Assembly (NCBI GenBank): GCA_039805565.1
Contig: JBDLTZ010000195.1
Coordinates: 1 to 42,888, forward strand
Source: CALJIC01 sp039805565
GTDB taxonomy: Bacteria; Chloroflexota; Chloroflexia; Chloroflexales; Roseiflexaceae
DNA length: 42,888 nt
Direction: 5' to 3'
Shown here in pieces: positions 32,876 to 41,754 of this stretch. Each line of letters begins with the position of its first letter. The stretch's first letter is position 1. The position numbers and the translations under genes were made by a program. The notes below the pieces were generated by a model. The model searched no databases, was not told the DNA's origin, and saw nothing but the letters and a program-made list of their open reading frames with translations.

Positions 32876-34141
32876 ATGAATGCAACTGAGCGGCGCGTGC
32901 TGGACGCGCTTGACATGGACGGGCTGGTGGCGTTCCTGTGCGAGCTGGTGGCGGTGCGCAGCCTCGACGGCACGCCCGAGGAGAGTGCGGCGCAGGAGCT
33001 CGTGGCGGCCCAGCTGCGCCGCGGCGGCATGGACGTGGATACCTGGGAGATCGACTTCACCACACTGCAGCGGCACCGCGCCTTCAGCGCCGAGGTCGAG
33101 CGGCCGCGCGGCCTCGGCGTGGTGGGCACGCTCGGAGAGGACCGCGGCGGCCGCAGCCTGATCTTCAACGGCCACGTGGATGTGGTGCCCGCCGGCGACC
33201 TGTCGCTCTGGACCTACGACCCGTGGCGCGGCACGGTGGCGAACGGCAACGTCTATGGCCGCGGCGCGCTCGATATGAAGGGTGGCCTGACCTGTGGGAT
33301 CTTCGCCGCCAAGGCCATCCGCGACGCGGGGGTGCGGCTGCGCGGGCGGCTGATGGTGATGCCGGTGATCGGCGAGGAGGACGGCGGCTGCGGCACGCTG
33401 GCGGCGGTGGCGCGCGGCTACCGCGCTGATGGGGCGGTGGTTGTGGAGCCGACCGAGATGAAGGTGTCGCCGGCTCAGGCGGGCGCGATGAACTTCCGCG
33501 TCACGGTGCCGGGCGCCTCGGCCCACGGCTGCGTGCGTGAGGAGGGCGTGAGCGCGATCGAGAAGTTCGTGCCGGTCCACGCGGCGCTGCTGAGCCTGGA
33601 GCGCGAGCGCAACGCCCGCGCGCGCGACCCGCTCTACGCGCGGTACGCGCTGCCTTACGCCCTGAGCATCGGCACGCTCCGCAGCGGCGAGTGGGCCTCG
33701 TCGGTCCCCGAGTCGCTGGTGTTCGAGGGGCGCTACGGCGTGGCCTACGGCGAGGACATGGGCGCTGCCCGCGTCGAGCTGGAGCAGGCGGTGGCGCGCG
33801 CGGTCGAGGCCGATCCATGGCTGCGGAGCAACCCTCCGGTGGTGGAGTGGTGGGGCGGGCAGTTCGCCCCGGCGCGCACCGCGGTGGAGCACCCGGTGGT
33901 GCGGACGGTGGCCGATGCCTTCGCCGACGTGACGGGCGCGGCGGCGGTGTACGAGGGGATGACCTACGGCGCCGACATGCGGCTGCTGGCGAACGAGGGA
34001 CAGACGCCGACGGTGCTGTTCGGCCCGGGGGACGTGCGCAACTCGCACCGGCCGGACGAGTTCGTGCCGCTGGCGGACCTCGAGGCGGTGGCCCGATCGC
34101 TGGCACTCACGGCCCTGCGCTTCTGCGGCTACGAGGAGTAG
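32876..34141 (+). CDS. M20-family metallopeptidase (ArgE/DapE type), second copy
   Basis: 421 residues. Zinc ligands and catalytic residues: His100 and Asp102 in NGHVDVVP, Asp133 in GALDMKGG, Glu167-Glu168 in VIGEEDGG, and the C-terminal His in NSHRPDEFV. The lid domain contains PGASAHGCVREEG. It resembles the acetylornithine deacetylase/succinyl-diaminopimelate desuccinylase branch more closely than the copy at 8693-9841, but the substrate is not fixed by sequence and no biosynthetic partner is adjacent. CGGAG about 8 nt before ATG 32876 supports the start. It follows the sdh terminator and is probably transcribed on its own. Confidence 0.87.
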   Translation: MNATERRVLDALDMDGLVAFLCELVAVRSLDGTPEESAAQELVAAQLRRGGMDVDTWEIDFTTLQRHRAFSAEVERPRGLGVVGTLGEDRGGRSLIFNGHVDVVPAGDLSLWTYDPWRGTVANGNVYGRGALDMKGGLTCGIFAAKAIRDAGVRLRGRLMVMPVIGEEDGGCGTLAAVARGYRADGAVVVEPTEMKVSPAQAGAMNFRVTVPGASAHGCVREEGVSAIEKFVPVHAALLSLERERNARARDPLYARYALPYALSIGTLRSGEWASSVPESLVFEGRYGVAYGEDMGAARVELEQAVARAVEADPWLRSNPPVVEWWGGQFAPARTAVEHPVVRTVADAFADVTGAAAVYEGMTYGADMRLLANEGQTPTVLFGPGDVRNSHRPDEFVPLADLEAVARSLALTALRFCGYEE

Positions 34142-34251
34142 CGCGGAGGGGGCACCCTTACCCCCGCCCCTCTCCCTGCCTCAGAAGAAGGGGAGCACAG
34201 CGGGGAGCTCTGAAGAGGTGCAGCCCCTCCGAAGAAGCGGTTGTTGTTGTT

Positions 34252-34272
34252 TCGGGGGCCGAAAGCCCCCGA
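34252..34272. terminator. 8-bp hairpin with CGAAA loop between convergent genes
   Basis: TCGGGGGC (34252-34259) pairs with GCCCCCGA (34265-34272). It is preceded on the plus strand by (GTT)n and lies 10 bp before the stop of the leftward gene. It may serve both converging transcripts. A GAGG-TGCAG-CCCCTCC hairpin of the G-run family lies just before it (about 34216-34230). Confidence 0.4.
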
Positions 34273-34282
34273 GCCACACGCC

Positions 34283-34942
34283 CTAGCGCAGATCGAACGC
34301 GATCCCGCGCGCCACGCCGCTCTTGAGGCCCTGCGCCGTGAGCACGAAGGTGCCTGCCGGCGCCCCGAACGGCGGCGACCACGAGACCGTCATCCGCCCA
34401 TCCGATGCCGCCACCGCCCCCTCGGGGAAGGCCTCGTACAGCCGGTTGCCCGGCCCGGTGATCCAGTAGCTCACCTTCTCGCCGCCGCGGTAGCCGATGG
34501 CGGTGAAGCTGAAGACCGTGCCCGCGGGCCCGGAGGCGGGCGTCACAAACCCCTGCACCGGCGCCTGCTCCGGCGTGCGCCCCGTCACGTCGAAGCGCGC
34601 GATCACTGGGCTCTGCGTGCTGTGGCCCCAGGCCGTCACCGCCCAGTTGCCCCCAATCGCGTTGAACGGCAGCTCGAACGAGACGCGCGCCTCACCCGCC
34701 TCCGATGCGTGGAGCCTGCCACCGCCGAGCACCGAGCCGTCGGGCGCCGTGGCCCACACCGACACCAGCTCGTCGGGCGCGAAGCCGGTGCCCTGGAACT
34801 CGAGCCGCTGTCCGGCGACCGCGCTAGGAAACATCGGGGCCAGGCCGAACCCGCCGGCGCGCGACCTGTGCGGCGCGGCGATCAGCAGAACGGCCAGCAC
34901 GAGGGCGAAAATCACCGCCGTGCGCCGCCTCCAGTCGTCCAT
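34283..34942 (-). CDS. Secreted protein with two immunoglobulin-like repeats
   Basis: 219 residues. A classical signal peptide at 1-29 (basic MDDWRRR, hydrophobic VIFALVLAVLLIAA, likely cleavage after RSRA). The mature part is two copies of a beta-rich unit of about 85 residues: the first contains VAGQRLEFQGTGFAPDELVSV, the second GPAGTVFSFTAIGYRGGEKVSY. The G-x-G/I-F/Y and ExV pattern is that of IPT/Ig-like surface modules. No catalytic motif. It is probably exported and displayed or released at the cell surface as a binding or structural element. AAAGGAG 6 nt before ATG 34942 fixes the start. It is followed downstream by converging M20 sequence, and the RDD gene lies 89 bp upstream on the same strand. 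Confidence 0.75.
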   Translation of the reverse strand: MDDWRRRTAVIFALVLAVLLIAAPHRSRAGGFGLAPMFPSAVAGQRLEFQGTGFAPDELVSVWATAPDGSVLGGGRLHASEAGEARVSFELPFNAIGGNWAVTAWGHSTQSPVIARFDVTGRTPEQAPVQGFVTPASGPAGTVFSFTAIGYRGGEKVSYWITGPGNRLYEAFPEGAVAASDGRMTVSWSPPFGAPAGTFVLTAQGLKSGVARGIAFDLR

Positions 34943-35031
34943 AGTCTGCTCCTTTCGTGGGATACAAAGCTATGGTACGCCTGATGGCGCGCTACGGGAA
35001 GAAATCGCAGATTACACGAAGGTTACAGCGC

Positions 35032-35775
35032 TTACCGCCTGAGCGCGATGCGGTACTGCTCCGCGACGTACTGCAGGAAGCGCTCGGCGTCGCCCCCCTG
35101 CGGGATGCCGAGGCGCGCCTGGAGGCCAGCGGCGAGCTGCATGGCCAGCCGCTGGCGGATATCGGCGCCGAGATCGGCGCGCCGCGCGAGGAAATCCTGC
35201 ACCAGGCGGTAGTCGCCCTCGGTGAGCAGCTCCACTCCCGCGAGCGTGACGGCGCCGGAGGCTGGTGCGCCAATCCCGGCCGTGAGGCTCTCGAGCGTCA
35301 CCGAGCGGCGCTCGTGCACCACCAGTGTCCCGGCGGCGAGGTCCCCCAGGCGGCGCGCCCGCGCGTCCACGAACATCACCACCACCCCCACGCCGTAGAG
35401 CACCGGCAGGAAGTCCACGATCCGGACGAGGTTGCGCACCGCGGAGCCGACGAAGGTGATCGGGCGCCCGCCCTCGCGCACGACGCGCAGGCCGACCAGG
35501 CGCTTGCCGGGGCTCTGCCCGTTCCAGACGAGCTCGAAGACGATGTAGTAGCCCCAGAGCATGACGAAGGAGAGTGTGGCGCCGGCGGCGATCAGGACGC
35601 TTTCGGCGGCGGCCACCGCGCCCGTGGCGAGGCTCAGCAGGTAGAGCAGCACCGCCTGGCCCCCCGCGATGAGCGCGCTGTCCACGATCGCGGCCAGGAA
35701 GCGCGAGCCGATGCCGGCCACGTCGTAGGAGAGCTCAATGCTCTCGGGGGTGTCGACGGTGTAGCGGTCTCGCAT
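35032..35775 (-). CDS. RDD-family membrane protein
   Basis: 247 residues. The N terminus has the RDD hallmark GIGSRFLAAIVDSALI (Arg and two Asp-type positions near the first helix), followed by three to four hydrophobic helices and SPGKRLVGLRVV, the second conserved motif of the family, then VDARARRLGDLAAGTLVV. The last 80 residues are soluble and end in a basic segment. RDD proteins are membrane proteins with few known functions (some are Na+/H+ antiporter-like). GGGAG lies 4-5 nt before ATG 35775. The same-strand secreted protein follows after 89 bp and the esterase precedes it by 159 bp. Confidence 0.85.
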   Translation of the reverse strand: MRDRYTVDTPESIELSYDVAGIGSRFLAAIVDSALIAGGQAVLLYLLSLATGAVAAAESVLIAAGATLSFVMLWGYYIVFELVWNGQSPGKRLVGLRVVREGGRPITFVGSAVRNLVRIVDFLPVLYGVGVVVMFVDARARRLGDLAAGTLVVHERRSVTLESLTAGIGAPASGAVTLAGVELLTEGDYRLVQDFLARRADLGADIRQRLAMQLAAGLQARLGIPQGGDAERFLQYVAEQYRIALRR

Positions 35776-35934
35776 GGTCTCCCGTGGGCTTTTTCAACAA
35801 GGCCGAGGTGGCCTTGAGCTGGGAGGAGCCCCGCAACCGCCCATCCCCGCAGACGACGAGCCGCTGTAGCCTCCCGCCAGAGCGGCGGAGCCGGACAATG
35901 CCTGGCCTCTACAGCACGATCGCGCTCCCGCCCC

Positions 35935-36687
35935 TCAGCTGTGGGCGCGGATGAAGGCCAGGGTCTCCTCGGCGATGCGCTCCTTGTCATTGTCCAGGGT
36001 CGCCACGTGGTAGGACTCCTCCAGCCACAGCAGGCGCTTGTCCGTCGATCCCAGGAGCTCGACGATCAGCGGGCCGTTCATCGGCGGCACGACGTGGTCC
36101 TCGCGCGAGGTCACCACCAGCGCCGGGCAGTTGATTCGCGGCAGCAGCTCGCGGGTCACCGCCATCAGCGTGTAGAGCTGGCGCACCGCCGGCACCGGAA
36201 CCACCGGGTAGGCCAGCTCCGTCACGCCGGGCTTCTTAATGTCAGACCCGACTCCGGGCACGGCGGGCGGCGCCGCCGGGTGGAAGGCCAGGCCGGCGAG
36301 GTCGGGGCTGTTCAGGGTGATGGCGGCGTTGATTGGGATGATCCCGGCGACCTGCCCGGCGTAGGCGCCGGCCAGGTACAGCGTCAGCGTCCCGCCCATC
36401 GAGAGGCCGGTCACAAAGACCTTCTCGCAGCGCCCCCGCAGCTCCTCGAAGGCGGCCTCGAGGTCGCGGATCCAGTGCTCGGCCGAGCTCACACTCATCT
36501 CTTCGGGCGTGGTCCCGTGGCCCCGCAGACGTGGCAGGCGCACGGTCAGACCGCCCTCGGCGAGCTGCTCGGCAAAGAAGCGCATCGACTGCGGCGAGCC
36601 GGTGAAGCCGTGGCAGACGAGCACGCCGACCGGGCCGCCGTCGGCTGAGAAGGGCTCGGCACCGGCGAGGATTGGGAGGCTGGTCAT
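35935..36687 (-). CDS. Alpha/beta-hydrolase carboxylesterase (Est30/monoacylglycerol lipase type)
   Basis: 250 residues, the size of Geobacillus Est30. The oxyanion loop is CHGFTGSPQSM; the nucleophile is Ser96 in GLSMGG; Asp197 in SREDHVVPP and His227 in SYHVATLD complete the triad. It should hydrolyse short to medium acyl esters or monoacylglycerols in the cytosol. The start is ATG 36687, with AAAGGA about 6 nt upstream, instead of the longer frame from 36717. An extended -10 at 36741-36749 indicates its own promoter. Confidence 0.88.
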   Translation of the reverse strand: MTSLPILAGAEPFSADGGPVGVLVCHGFTGSPQSMRFFAEQLAEGGLTVRLPRLRGHGTTPEEMSVSSAEHWIRDLEAAFEELRGRCEKVFVTGLSMGGTLTLYLAGAYAGQVAGIIPINAAITLNSPDLAGLAFHPAAPPAVPGVGSDIKKPGVTELAYPVVPVPAVRQLYTLMAVTRELLPRINCPALVVTSREDHVVPPMNGPLIVELLGSTDKRLLWLEESYHVATLDNDKERIAEETLAFIRAHS

Positions 36688-36740
36688 TGCTGGTCCTTTC
36701 CCGCATCGTTGCGGCACGTGGAGACACGCGGAGCAACCTT

Positions 36741-36749
36741 ATGATACCA
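36741..36749 (-). promoter_or_regulatory. Extended -10 promoter for the carboxylesterase
   Basis: Minus strand TGG-TATCAT, 54 bp before ATG 36687. Confidence 0.45.
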
Positions 36750-36883
36750 CCACTCGCTCCGCCGGCTTGCCCAGAGCTCGTCTTCCACTTCCAGGTGCGC
36801 GACGGCCTCATAGAAATGTGCGCGCGGTCGTTCACGCCCTTATCCTACCGCAGGTGACCCCAGCTACGGCCGTCCTCCCAACA

Positions 36884-37555
36884 TCAAAGGGGGCGCTCGG
36901 CATCGTCGGGTGGGTCGGACATCATGTCGCGGGCCTGGGGGCTGGCTGCGAGGTGGGACATGTCGTTGATCACGCTCAAGTCCCAGCCGGCCGGATCGGC
37001 CACGAGCACCGAGAGCGAGGTGTTGCCGACGTGCAGCTTCCGCACCGGGGCGGCGTGCTTCTCGCGCGCGGCGTAGAGCAGCAGGGCGCGCACCGGGCCG
37101 CCGTGCGAGAACAGGCCCACGGTGCCGGCGGGGTGCTCCGCGATCAGCCGCTCGACCGCCGGCACCACTCGGTTGTACAGGTCGGCGAAGCGCTCGCCGC
37201 CGCCGCGGGGCAGGTCCTCGCCGGACTCGAGCCGCGCCAGGATGTCGCCGTCGCGCGCCTTCACCTCCCGCACCGTCAGGCCGCTCCACGCGCCGACGTC
37301 GATCTCGCGCAGGGCGGGCAGGGGGTGCAGCGGCGCGCCGAGCGCCTCCGCGACGATCGCGGCCGTCTCCCACGAGCGCTGGAGGTCGCTGCTGTAGATC
37401 GCGTCGAAGCGGATGCTCTCGTGCCGCAGCCTGTCCGCCAGTCGCCGGGCCTGCGCGCGGCCGGCATCGTTCAGCGGGATGTCCGCGTAGCCCTGCCACC
37501 GCCCGTCTGCGTTCCAGTCGGTCTCGCCGTGCCGCACTAGGTAGAAGACCGTCAT
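36884..37555 (-). CDS. Histidine phosphatase family protein (phosphoglycerate mutase-like)
   Basis: 223 residues. The catalytic RHG is at 8-10 (LVRHGETDWN), Arg60 in SSDLQR, Glu84 in REIDVG and the second histidine, His151, in FSHGGP; this is the full set for a phosphohistidine-type phosphatase. The pattern REIDVGAWSGLT fits the GpmB/alpha-ribazole phosphatase/broad phosphatase branch rather than true cofactor-dependent mutases, which are longer. The substrate is open. AAAGGAG precedes ATG 37555 by 6 nt and overlaps the stop codon of the SARP regulator gene, which ends only 11 bp upstream; the two may be translationally coupled. Confidence 0.87.
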   Translation of the reverse strand: MTVFYLVRHGETDWNADGRWQGYADIPLNDAGRAQARRLADRLRHESIRFDAIYSSDLQRSWETAAIVAEALGAPLHPLPALREIDVGAWSGLTVREVKARDGDILARLESGEDLPRGGGERFADLYNRVVPAVERLIAEHPAGTVGLFSHGGPVRALLLYAAREKHAAPVRKLHVGNTSLSVLVADPAGWDLSVINDMSHLAASPQARDMMSDPPDDAERPL

Positions 37556-37566
37556 CCGCGCTCCTT

Positions 37567-39897
37567 TCACTCGCCGCGCGCAGAGTATACCACGCGCCGA
37601 TCGACGCGGTAGGAGAGTGCCTGACCGATGCGACCGGCCGGCTGCTCCAGCCCCTGGGGGCGGGGGGATGTGCGGCGCCCGAGCCGGGAGCAGAGCACCG
37701 CAAGACCCTCCTCGAGCAACACCTGCGCCTCGCGCTCTTGCCCGAGCGCCTGTTTGAACAACGCCGCGCGCATCGCTACCCGCGCGCGCACGGTTGCCAG
37801 AGCCGGGTCTTTGTCTGTGGCGGGCCGTGACATGGCGCCGAGCGCTATCCTGAGCAGCCGATCGCCATCGAGGCTTCGGCCTCGGATGGTGCAGAACAGG
37901 TAGAGCGCGTCGAGCGCCCCTGCCAGCGCGGTGGGCTCGGCGGCGGCGGCCTGCTCCCATGCAGCGGAGATATTGTCGAACTCACGCTCGACCTCCTCGA
38001 GCGCAGGCGTCGGGCAACCCGCAACCAGGCCGGACGTGCGCGCTGAGAGGAAACCGAGCATGTAGGAGCGGTAGCGCCGCTTCGTCTCGGTGGGGTCGCC
38101 CTCCCGCTGAAGGCGCGTCATAGCGTACTGGCGCATGAGCAGGTGCATGCGGTAGCGGCCATCCTGGTCACGCCCGAGCAGCGAGTACTCGACCAGCGTT
38201 GCGAGGAGTGGGGCACATACGTGCACATCTTGAAGTGCACAGACCATATTTGCAGCATCGATACTGAAGCTGCCCGGGAACACGGCGAGCTGTGCGAGCA
38301 CGGCACGTGCCCTCGATGTTAGGAGTAGCCACGACCTATCCAGCGCCGCGGATGCGCCGGGCAGGTACCACGTGACATTCTCGGCGGCAGTGACACTGCG
38401 TAGCAATTCGGCGATTTCGGCGGCAGTGTGGGTACGGGCGGCCTCAGCGGCGAGTTCGAGCGCCAGTGGCAAGCCCTCCAGCAGGTGGCAGATCCGCGCA
38501 GCTGCCTTCGCGTCGGCGATCGTTGTAGCGAAGCGCGGGCACACCCGGCGTGCCCGCTCGATGAGCAGGAGCTCAGACACAGTTGGCTGCGGGCTGGCAA
38601 TTAGAGCATCTGGCGGGAAGGGCAGCCCACCTATGTCCAGCACCTCCTCGCTCACGAGACCGAGCCGTGCGCGCGATGTGATAAGGACGCGGCTTGCCGG
38701 AGACGCATCGAGTAGCTCTTCGAGAAACGACAGCTCGCACGCGAGGTGCTCGGCCGCGTCGAGCGCGAGCAGGATCTCTTTATCACGCATTGCGCGCACC
38801 AGTCGGTCGGCCAGCCGCTCCCTGGCGGTGACTCCTAACGCCGTGCCGATCGTAGCCGCTGCCTGCTCACCGTCAAGGCACCCCGCGAGCGAGATCGCCA
38901 GGGCGCCGTCGCGGAAGTCAGGCGCGGCGGCGCGGACGGCCTGGAGGAGCAGATGAGTCTTGCCGACGCCGGCGGGGCCGACGAGCGTGCAGATGCGGTG
39001 GCCTTGGGTGTTGAGGAATGCTGAGATGGCGCCGAGCTCGGCGCTCCGCGCGAAGAAGGTCCCCCGCATCTCAGGCAGCGCCGAGACCAGCGTCGAGGGT
39101 GGCTCGGCCGGCGCAAGCTGCTGCGCTCGGATTTGGTGGAGCAGCATCTCCGTCTCGGGCTCGGGCGACAAATGCAGCTCGTGCCGCAGGAGACGCTCGC
39201 ACTGGCGGTACTTGTGCAGCGCCGCCGTCCGCTGGCCCGAGCGCGCCAGTAGCCGCATGAGAGTACGATGCATCTCCTCGTGGTACGGATCTAGTTCGAG
39301 CGCCCGACGCGCATCCTCTGTGGCGATGTCTGTATCGCCGCGGCCGGCTGCGTAGTGCACCAGCCACTCGAGCGCTGCCATGACCTGCACCTGGCGGCGC
39401 TCCCGCTGCTGCGTCAGCCACAGCTCGAAGTCGGCGCTGTCAATGCGCCGGATGTCCTCCAGAAAGGTCCCCTGCACTCGGGCGACGGCTTCCGCCAGCG
39501 TGGTCGCGCATACCGCGCAGCGGTCATCGCGACGGTGGGCATGGCCCCGCCACGTTGCTAGCGAGTGGTCGAGGGCATCGATGTCGATCTGCACGGCGCT
39601 TGTCGGGGCCAACCGCAGGGCGCGGTGGGAGACCTCTAGACCCAACGCGCGGATGGCGTCTGGGCCGAGCGCCTGCTGCAGGCGCAGTATTGCGTTGCTG
39701 AGGCTGTGCAGGCCAGAGGTCGCCGGGGCATTGGGCCAGAGCAGATCGGCGAGCGACTCGCGGGAGTGTGCTCGCCCGCGGTGCACAATGAGGTAGGCCA
39801 GTAGGGCGCGAGCCTTCTCAGTGGCAAAGTGGACTGGAGTGCCGTTATCCCAGTGAACGTCGCAGATCCCGAGGAGCGCGACATGGAGAGTTGGCAT
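37567..39897 (-). CDS. SARP/BTAD-type regulator with NB-ARC ATPase, short C terminus
   Basis: 776 residues. Winged helix at 1-80 (ATEKARALLAYLIVHRGRAH and SLADLLWP), BTAD helical repeats at about 95-250 (ALELDPYHEEMHRTLMRLLA and ALHKYRQCERLL), then an NB-ARC/STAND ATPase: Walker A GPAGVGKTH near 305, Walker B ILLALDAAEH near 380, and GLPLALELAAEAA. TPR repeats usually follow and bring such proteins to 900-1100 residues. Here only the first helices (ALFKQALGQEREAQVLLEEG) are present, and the protein ends in an arginine- and proline-rich tail, so the sensor part looks cut. Codons are less GC-rich than in neighbours, suggesting transfer. The start is ATG 39897, with GGAG about 8 nt upstream. It is divergent from the permease it may control. 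Confidence 0.8.
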   Translation of the reverse strand: MPTLHVALLGICDVHWDNGTPVHFATEKARALLAYLIVHRGRAHSRESLADLLWPNAPATSGLHSLSNAILRLQQALGPDAIRALGLEVSHRALRLAPTSAVQIDIDALDHSLATWRGHAHRRDDRCAVCATTLAEAVARVQGTFLEDIRRIDSADFELWLTQQRERRQVQVMAALEWLVHYAAGRGDTDIATEDARRALELDPYHEEMHRTLMRLLARSGQRTAALHKYRQCERLLRHELHLSPEPETEMLLHQIRAQQLAPAEPPSTLVSALPEMRGTFFARSAELGAISAFLNTQGHRICTLVGPAGVGKTHLLLQAVRAAAPDFRDGALAISLAGCLDGEQAAATIGTALGVTARERLADRLVRAMRDKEILLALDAAEHLACELSFLEELLDASPASRVLITSRARLGLVSEEVLDIGGLPFPPDALIASPQPTVSELLLIERARRVCPRFATTIADAKAAARICHLLEGLPLALELAAEAARTHTAAEIAELLRSVTAAENVTWYLPGASAALDRSWLLLTSRARAVLAQLAVFPGSFSIDAANMVCALQDVHVCAPLLATLVEYSLLGRDQDGRYRMHLLMRQYAMTRLQREGDPTETKRRYRSYMLGFLSARTSGLVAGCPTPALEEVEREFDNISAAWEQAAAAEPTALAGALDALYLFCTIRGRSLDGDRLLRIALGAMSRPATDKDPALATVRARVAMRAALFKQALGQEREAQVLLEEGLAVLCSRLGRRTSPRPQGLEQPAGRIGQALSYRVDRRVVYSARGE

Positions 39898-40238
39898 ACG
39901 ATGAGCTCCAGACTCGCGAGGAAAGGCAGGTGTTTGAGAGAGTCTTGTGAGAGCTACGATGTATTGTAAGAAGAATTCGAGTGCGTGCAACCTATGTGTT
40001 GCACTTCATTGGAGCGTGAACCTTCCTGCACAGTGTCTTGAGTTTATCGCAGCTGTAGTACTGGATCAAGCGAGAAAGCTACGTGTTTACGTGCAGCTGT
40101 GTGGGACGATGGTCGCGGAGCGTAGTTTGTGCCGCACTGGCCTCGGTCCACGCTGAACTCAAGATCGACAGAGAGCCACACGACCGTACTGCCACCCTCG
40201 ACACCCGACCGTTCATCTTACCACCCGAGGAGGCGCAC
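39898..40238. other. 341-bp divergent regulatory region, lower GC than surroundings
   Basis: Between the SARP regulator and the permease. It has a visibly higher A+T content than the flanks. It holds the GTGCAAC dyad (39986-40005) and a minus-strand -10-like TACAAT (39964-39969) whose -35 would overlap the left arm of the dyad. I see no clear promoter for the permease. No small gene with a ribosome-binding site was found. Confidence 0.4.
39986..40005. promoter_or_regulatory. GTGCAAC-N6-GTTGCAC operator-like dyad
   Basis: Perfect 7-bp arms (39986-39992 and 39999-40005) spaced by 6 bp, so the arm centres are 13 bp apart, about one and a quarter helical turns. Its left arm overlaps the -35 position of the regulator's probable promoter, which suits autoregulation by the SARP protein or control by the MocR-type regulator 1.7 kb away. 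Confidence 0.45.
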
Positions 40239-41678
40239 GTGACTACAACCGACGAGCACGTCCAGCCGGAGATCGCGTTGAAGCCCGCCCACCCCTTACT
40301 CGAGCGGCTGCGCTTGGGGCGCGGCTGGCTCGACTTGCTGCCACCCTTCTGGATCGTCTTCGGCCTGACGATCAGTGAAGCGATCGGGATGAATGTGCTG
40401 GTGCTCCCGGCAGCGCTCGCAGGCGTACCGCTTCCCGCCGCACTGGGTGTCCTGCTGGTATTTGGCCTGGTGAACGTGGCCACAGCGGCTGCGATAGCAG
40501 CGGCCATTGCACACGGCGCATCAGCCCGGCTGGAGCACACCTTTCTCCACGGGGTGGTGGAGCTCTACCTTGGCCCCTGGGCGGCGCGCATCTTCTCGGC
40601 GGTGATGCTGGTCGGGATGGTGCTCGCGCTGCCCTGCTATTACATGGGCTTTGCGCTCTCGATCGGGCGAACCACTGGCCTGCCGCCCAGCCTGTGGGCA
40701 TTGGCGCTGACGGCCATCGTCATGCTGCTTCTCAGCCGCGGCGCCCTTGACCTATCGCTCGGGACGACTCTGGCGATCGGCGCAGTGATGATTACCACTC
40801 TGTCAGCCGTGTCGGTGCTGGCTCTGCCGCACATCGAGCTCGCCCGGTTTGCGGAGGCGCCGCAGAGTCTGGCACTGGCGCCTCTGGGGATCGGCGTGGT
40901 GTTAGGTGCGTTCTGGGGTCACTCGGCGGCGGCCGCCTGCGCTCAGGTTGTGCTGCGGCGCGACCCGAGCGGCCAATCTCTGGTGCGCGGCACGGCTGCG
41001 GCGATCGCGGTGCTGATTGTGGCGAACATCGCCTGGTTTCTGGTCATCCGCGGGGTTATCCCAGGGCCAGAGATTGTTAGCAGCGGGGCATCGGTCCTGG
41101 CGCTGCTGGTGGGGGAGGTCGGGCCACACATCATCCCGCTCGCGATTGTATACAGCATCCTCGGGCCAGGCCTTTCATCGCTTTATCAGTCGATTGTGAT
41201 GGCGAGCATCGTCCGCGAGCTGGCTGAGCGCGGGCTGCCGCGGTGGCCCGTCCTGCGGCGGCTGGCGCCGCTTGCTACGCAGGCCCTGCTCTGCGCCACA
41301 GGGCTCTGGCTCATTCAGGGGGATGGCTCGGTATTCATGTCGCTGCTGGATCTGAGTAGTCTGCTCTCCATCCCGCTGCTGATGGGCGTCGTGCCAGTGC
41401 TGATGGTGGCGCAGCTGCGGCGTATGCACGCCCCTGTGGTGAGTGGACGGCTGCGTGTGCTGGCTCACCCGCTCACTGTGGCGGCGCTTTGTGTCTTCTT
41501 CGTGGCCACTGTCGCGGGGTACGGGCTGTTCATCTGGCCCGACGCGCCGCGCCGGCTGGCCGTGGCGGGGATATGTGCGCTCTGTGCGGCGCTGATCATC
41601 GGGCAAGTGCGCTGCTCTCCCGGGGGCGCTTTCCACCAGCCCGAGCCTTATGACGAGGCCGCGCTGCCCGCTCGCTAG
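40239..41678 (+). CDS. Amino-acid permease-like membrane transporter (APC superfamily)
   Basis: 479 residues with about eleven to twelve hydrophobic helices and a short cytosolic N terminus. The first helix region GLTISEAIGMNVLVLPAAL has the helix-breaking glycines and IGxxVLxLP pattern of aromatic/hydroxy amino-acid permeases in the APC superfamily. GAFWGHSAAAACAQVV and GPGLSSLYQSIVMASIVREL are later conserved-looking segments. It should import an amino acid or amine with a cation. The start is GTG 40239, with GAGGAGG 6 nt upstream; the frame from 40083 has no such site. A MocR-type regulator begins 76 bp downstream, and such regulators often control amino-acid or vitamin B6 genes beside them. 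The substrate is unknown. Confidence 0.72.
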   Translation: MTTTDEHVQPEIALKPAHPLLERLRLGRGWLDLLPPFWIVFGLTISEAIGMNVLVLPAALAGVPLPAALGVLLVFGLVNVATAAAIAAAIAHGASARLEHTFLHGVVELYLGPWAARIFSAVMLVGMVLALPCYYMGFALSIGRTTGLPPSLWALALTAIVMLLLSRGALDLSLGTTLAIGAVMITTLSAVSVLALPHIELARFAEAPQSLALAPLGIGVVLGAFWGHSAAAACAQVVLRRDPSGQSLVRGTAAAIAVLIVANIAWFLVIRGVIPGPEIVSSGASVLALLVGEVGPHIIPLAIVYSILGPGLSSLYQSIVMASIVRELAERGLPRWPVLRRLAPLATQALLCATGLWLIQGDGSVFMSLLDLSSLLSIPLLMGVVPVLMVAQLRRMHAPVVSGRLRVLAHPLTVAALCVFFVATVAGYGLFIWPDAPRRLAVAGICALCAALIIGQVRCSPGGAFHQPEPYDEAALPAR

Positions 41679-41754
41679 GCGCTGCTGCCTGAGCTCGTGG
41701 CTGTGATCCCGGCGGACTGCTTCAGTCGGTAGAACACTAAGATTGGGGAGACGC

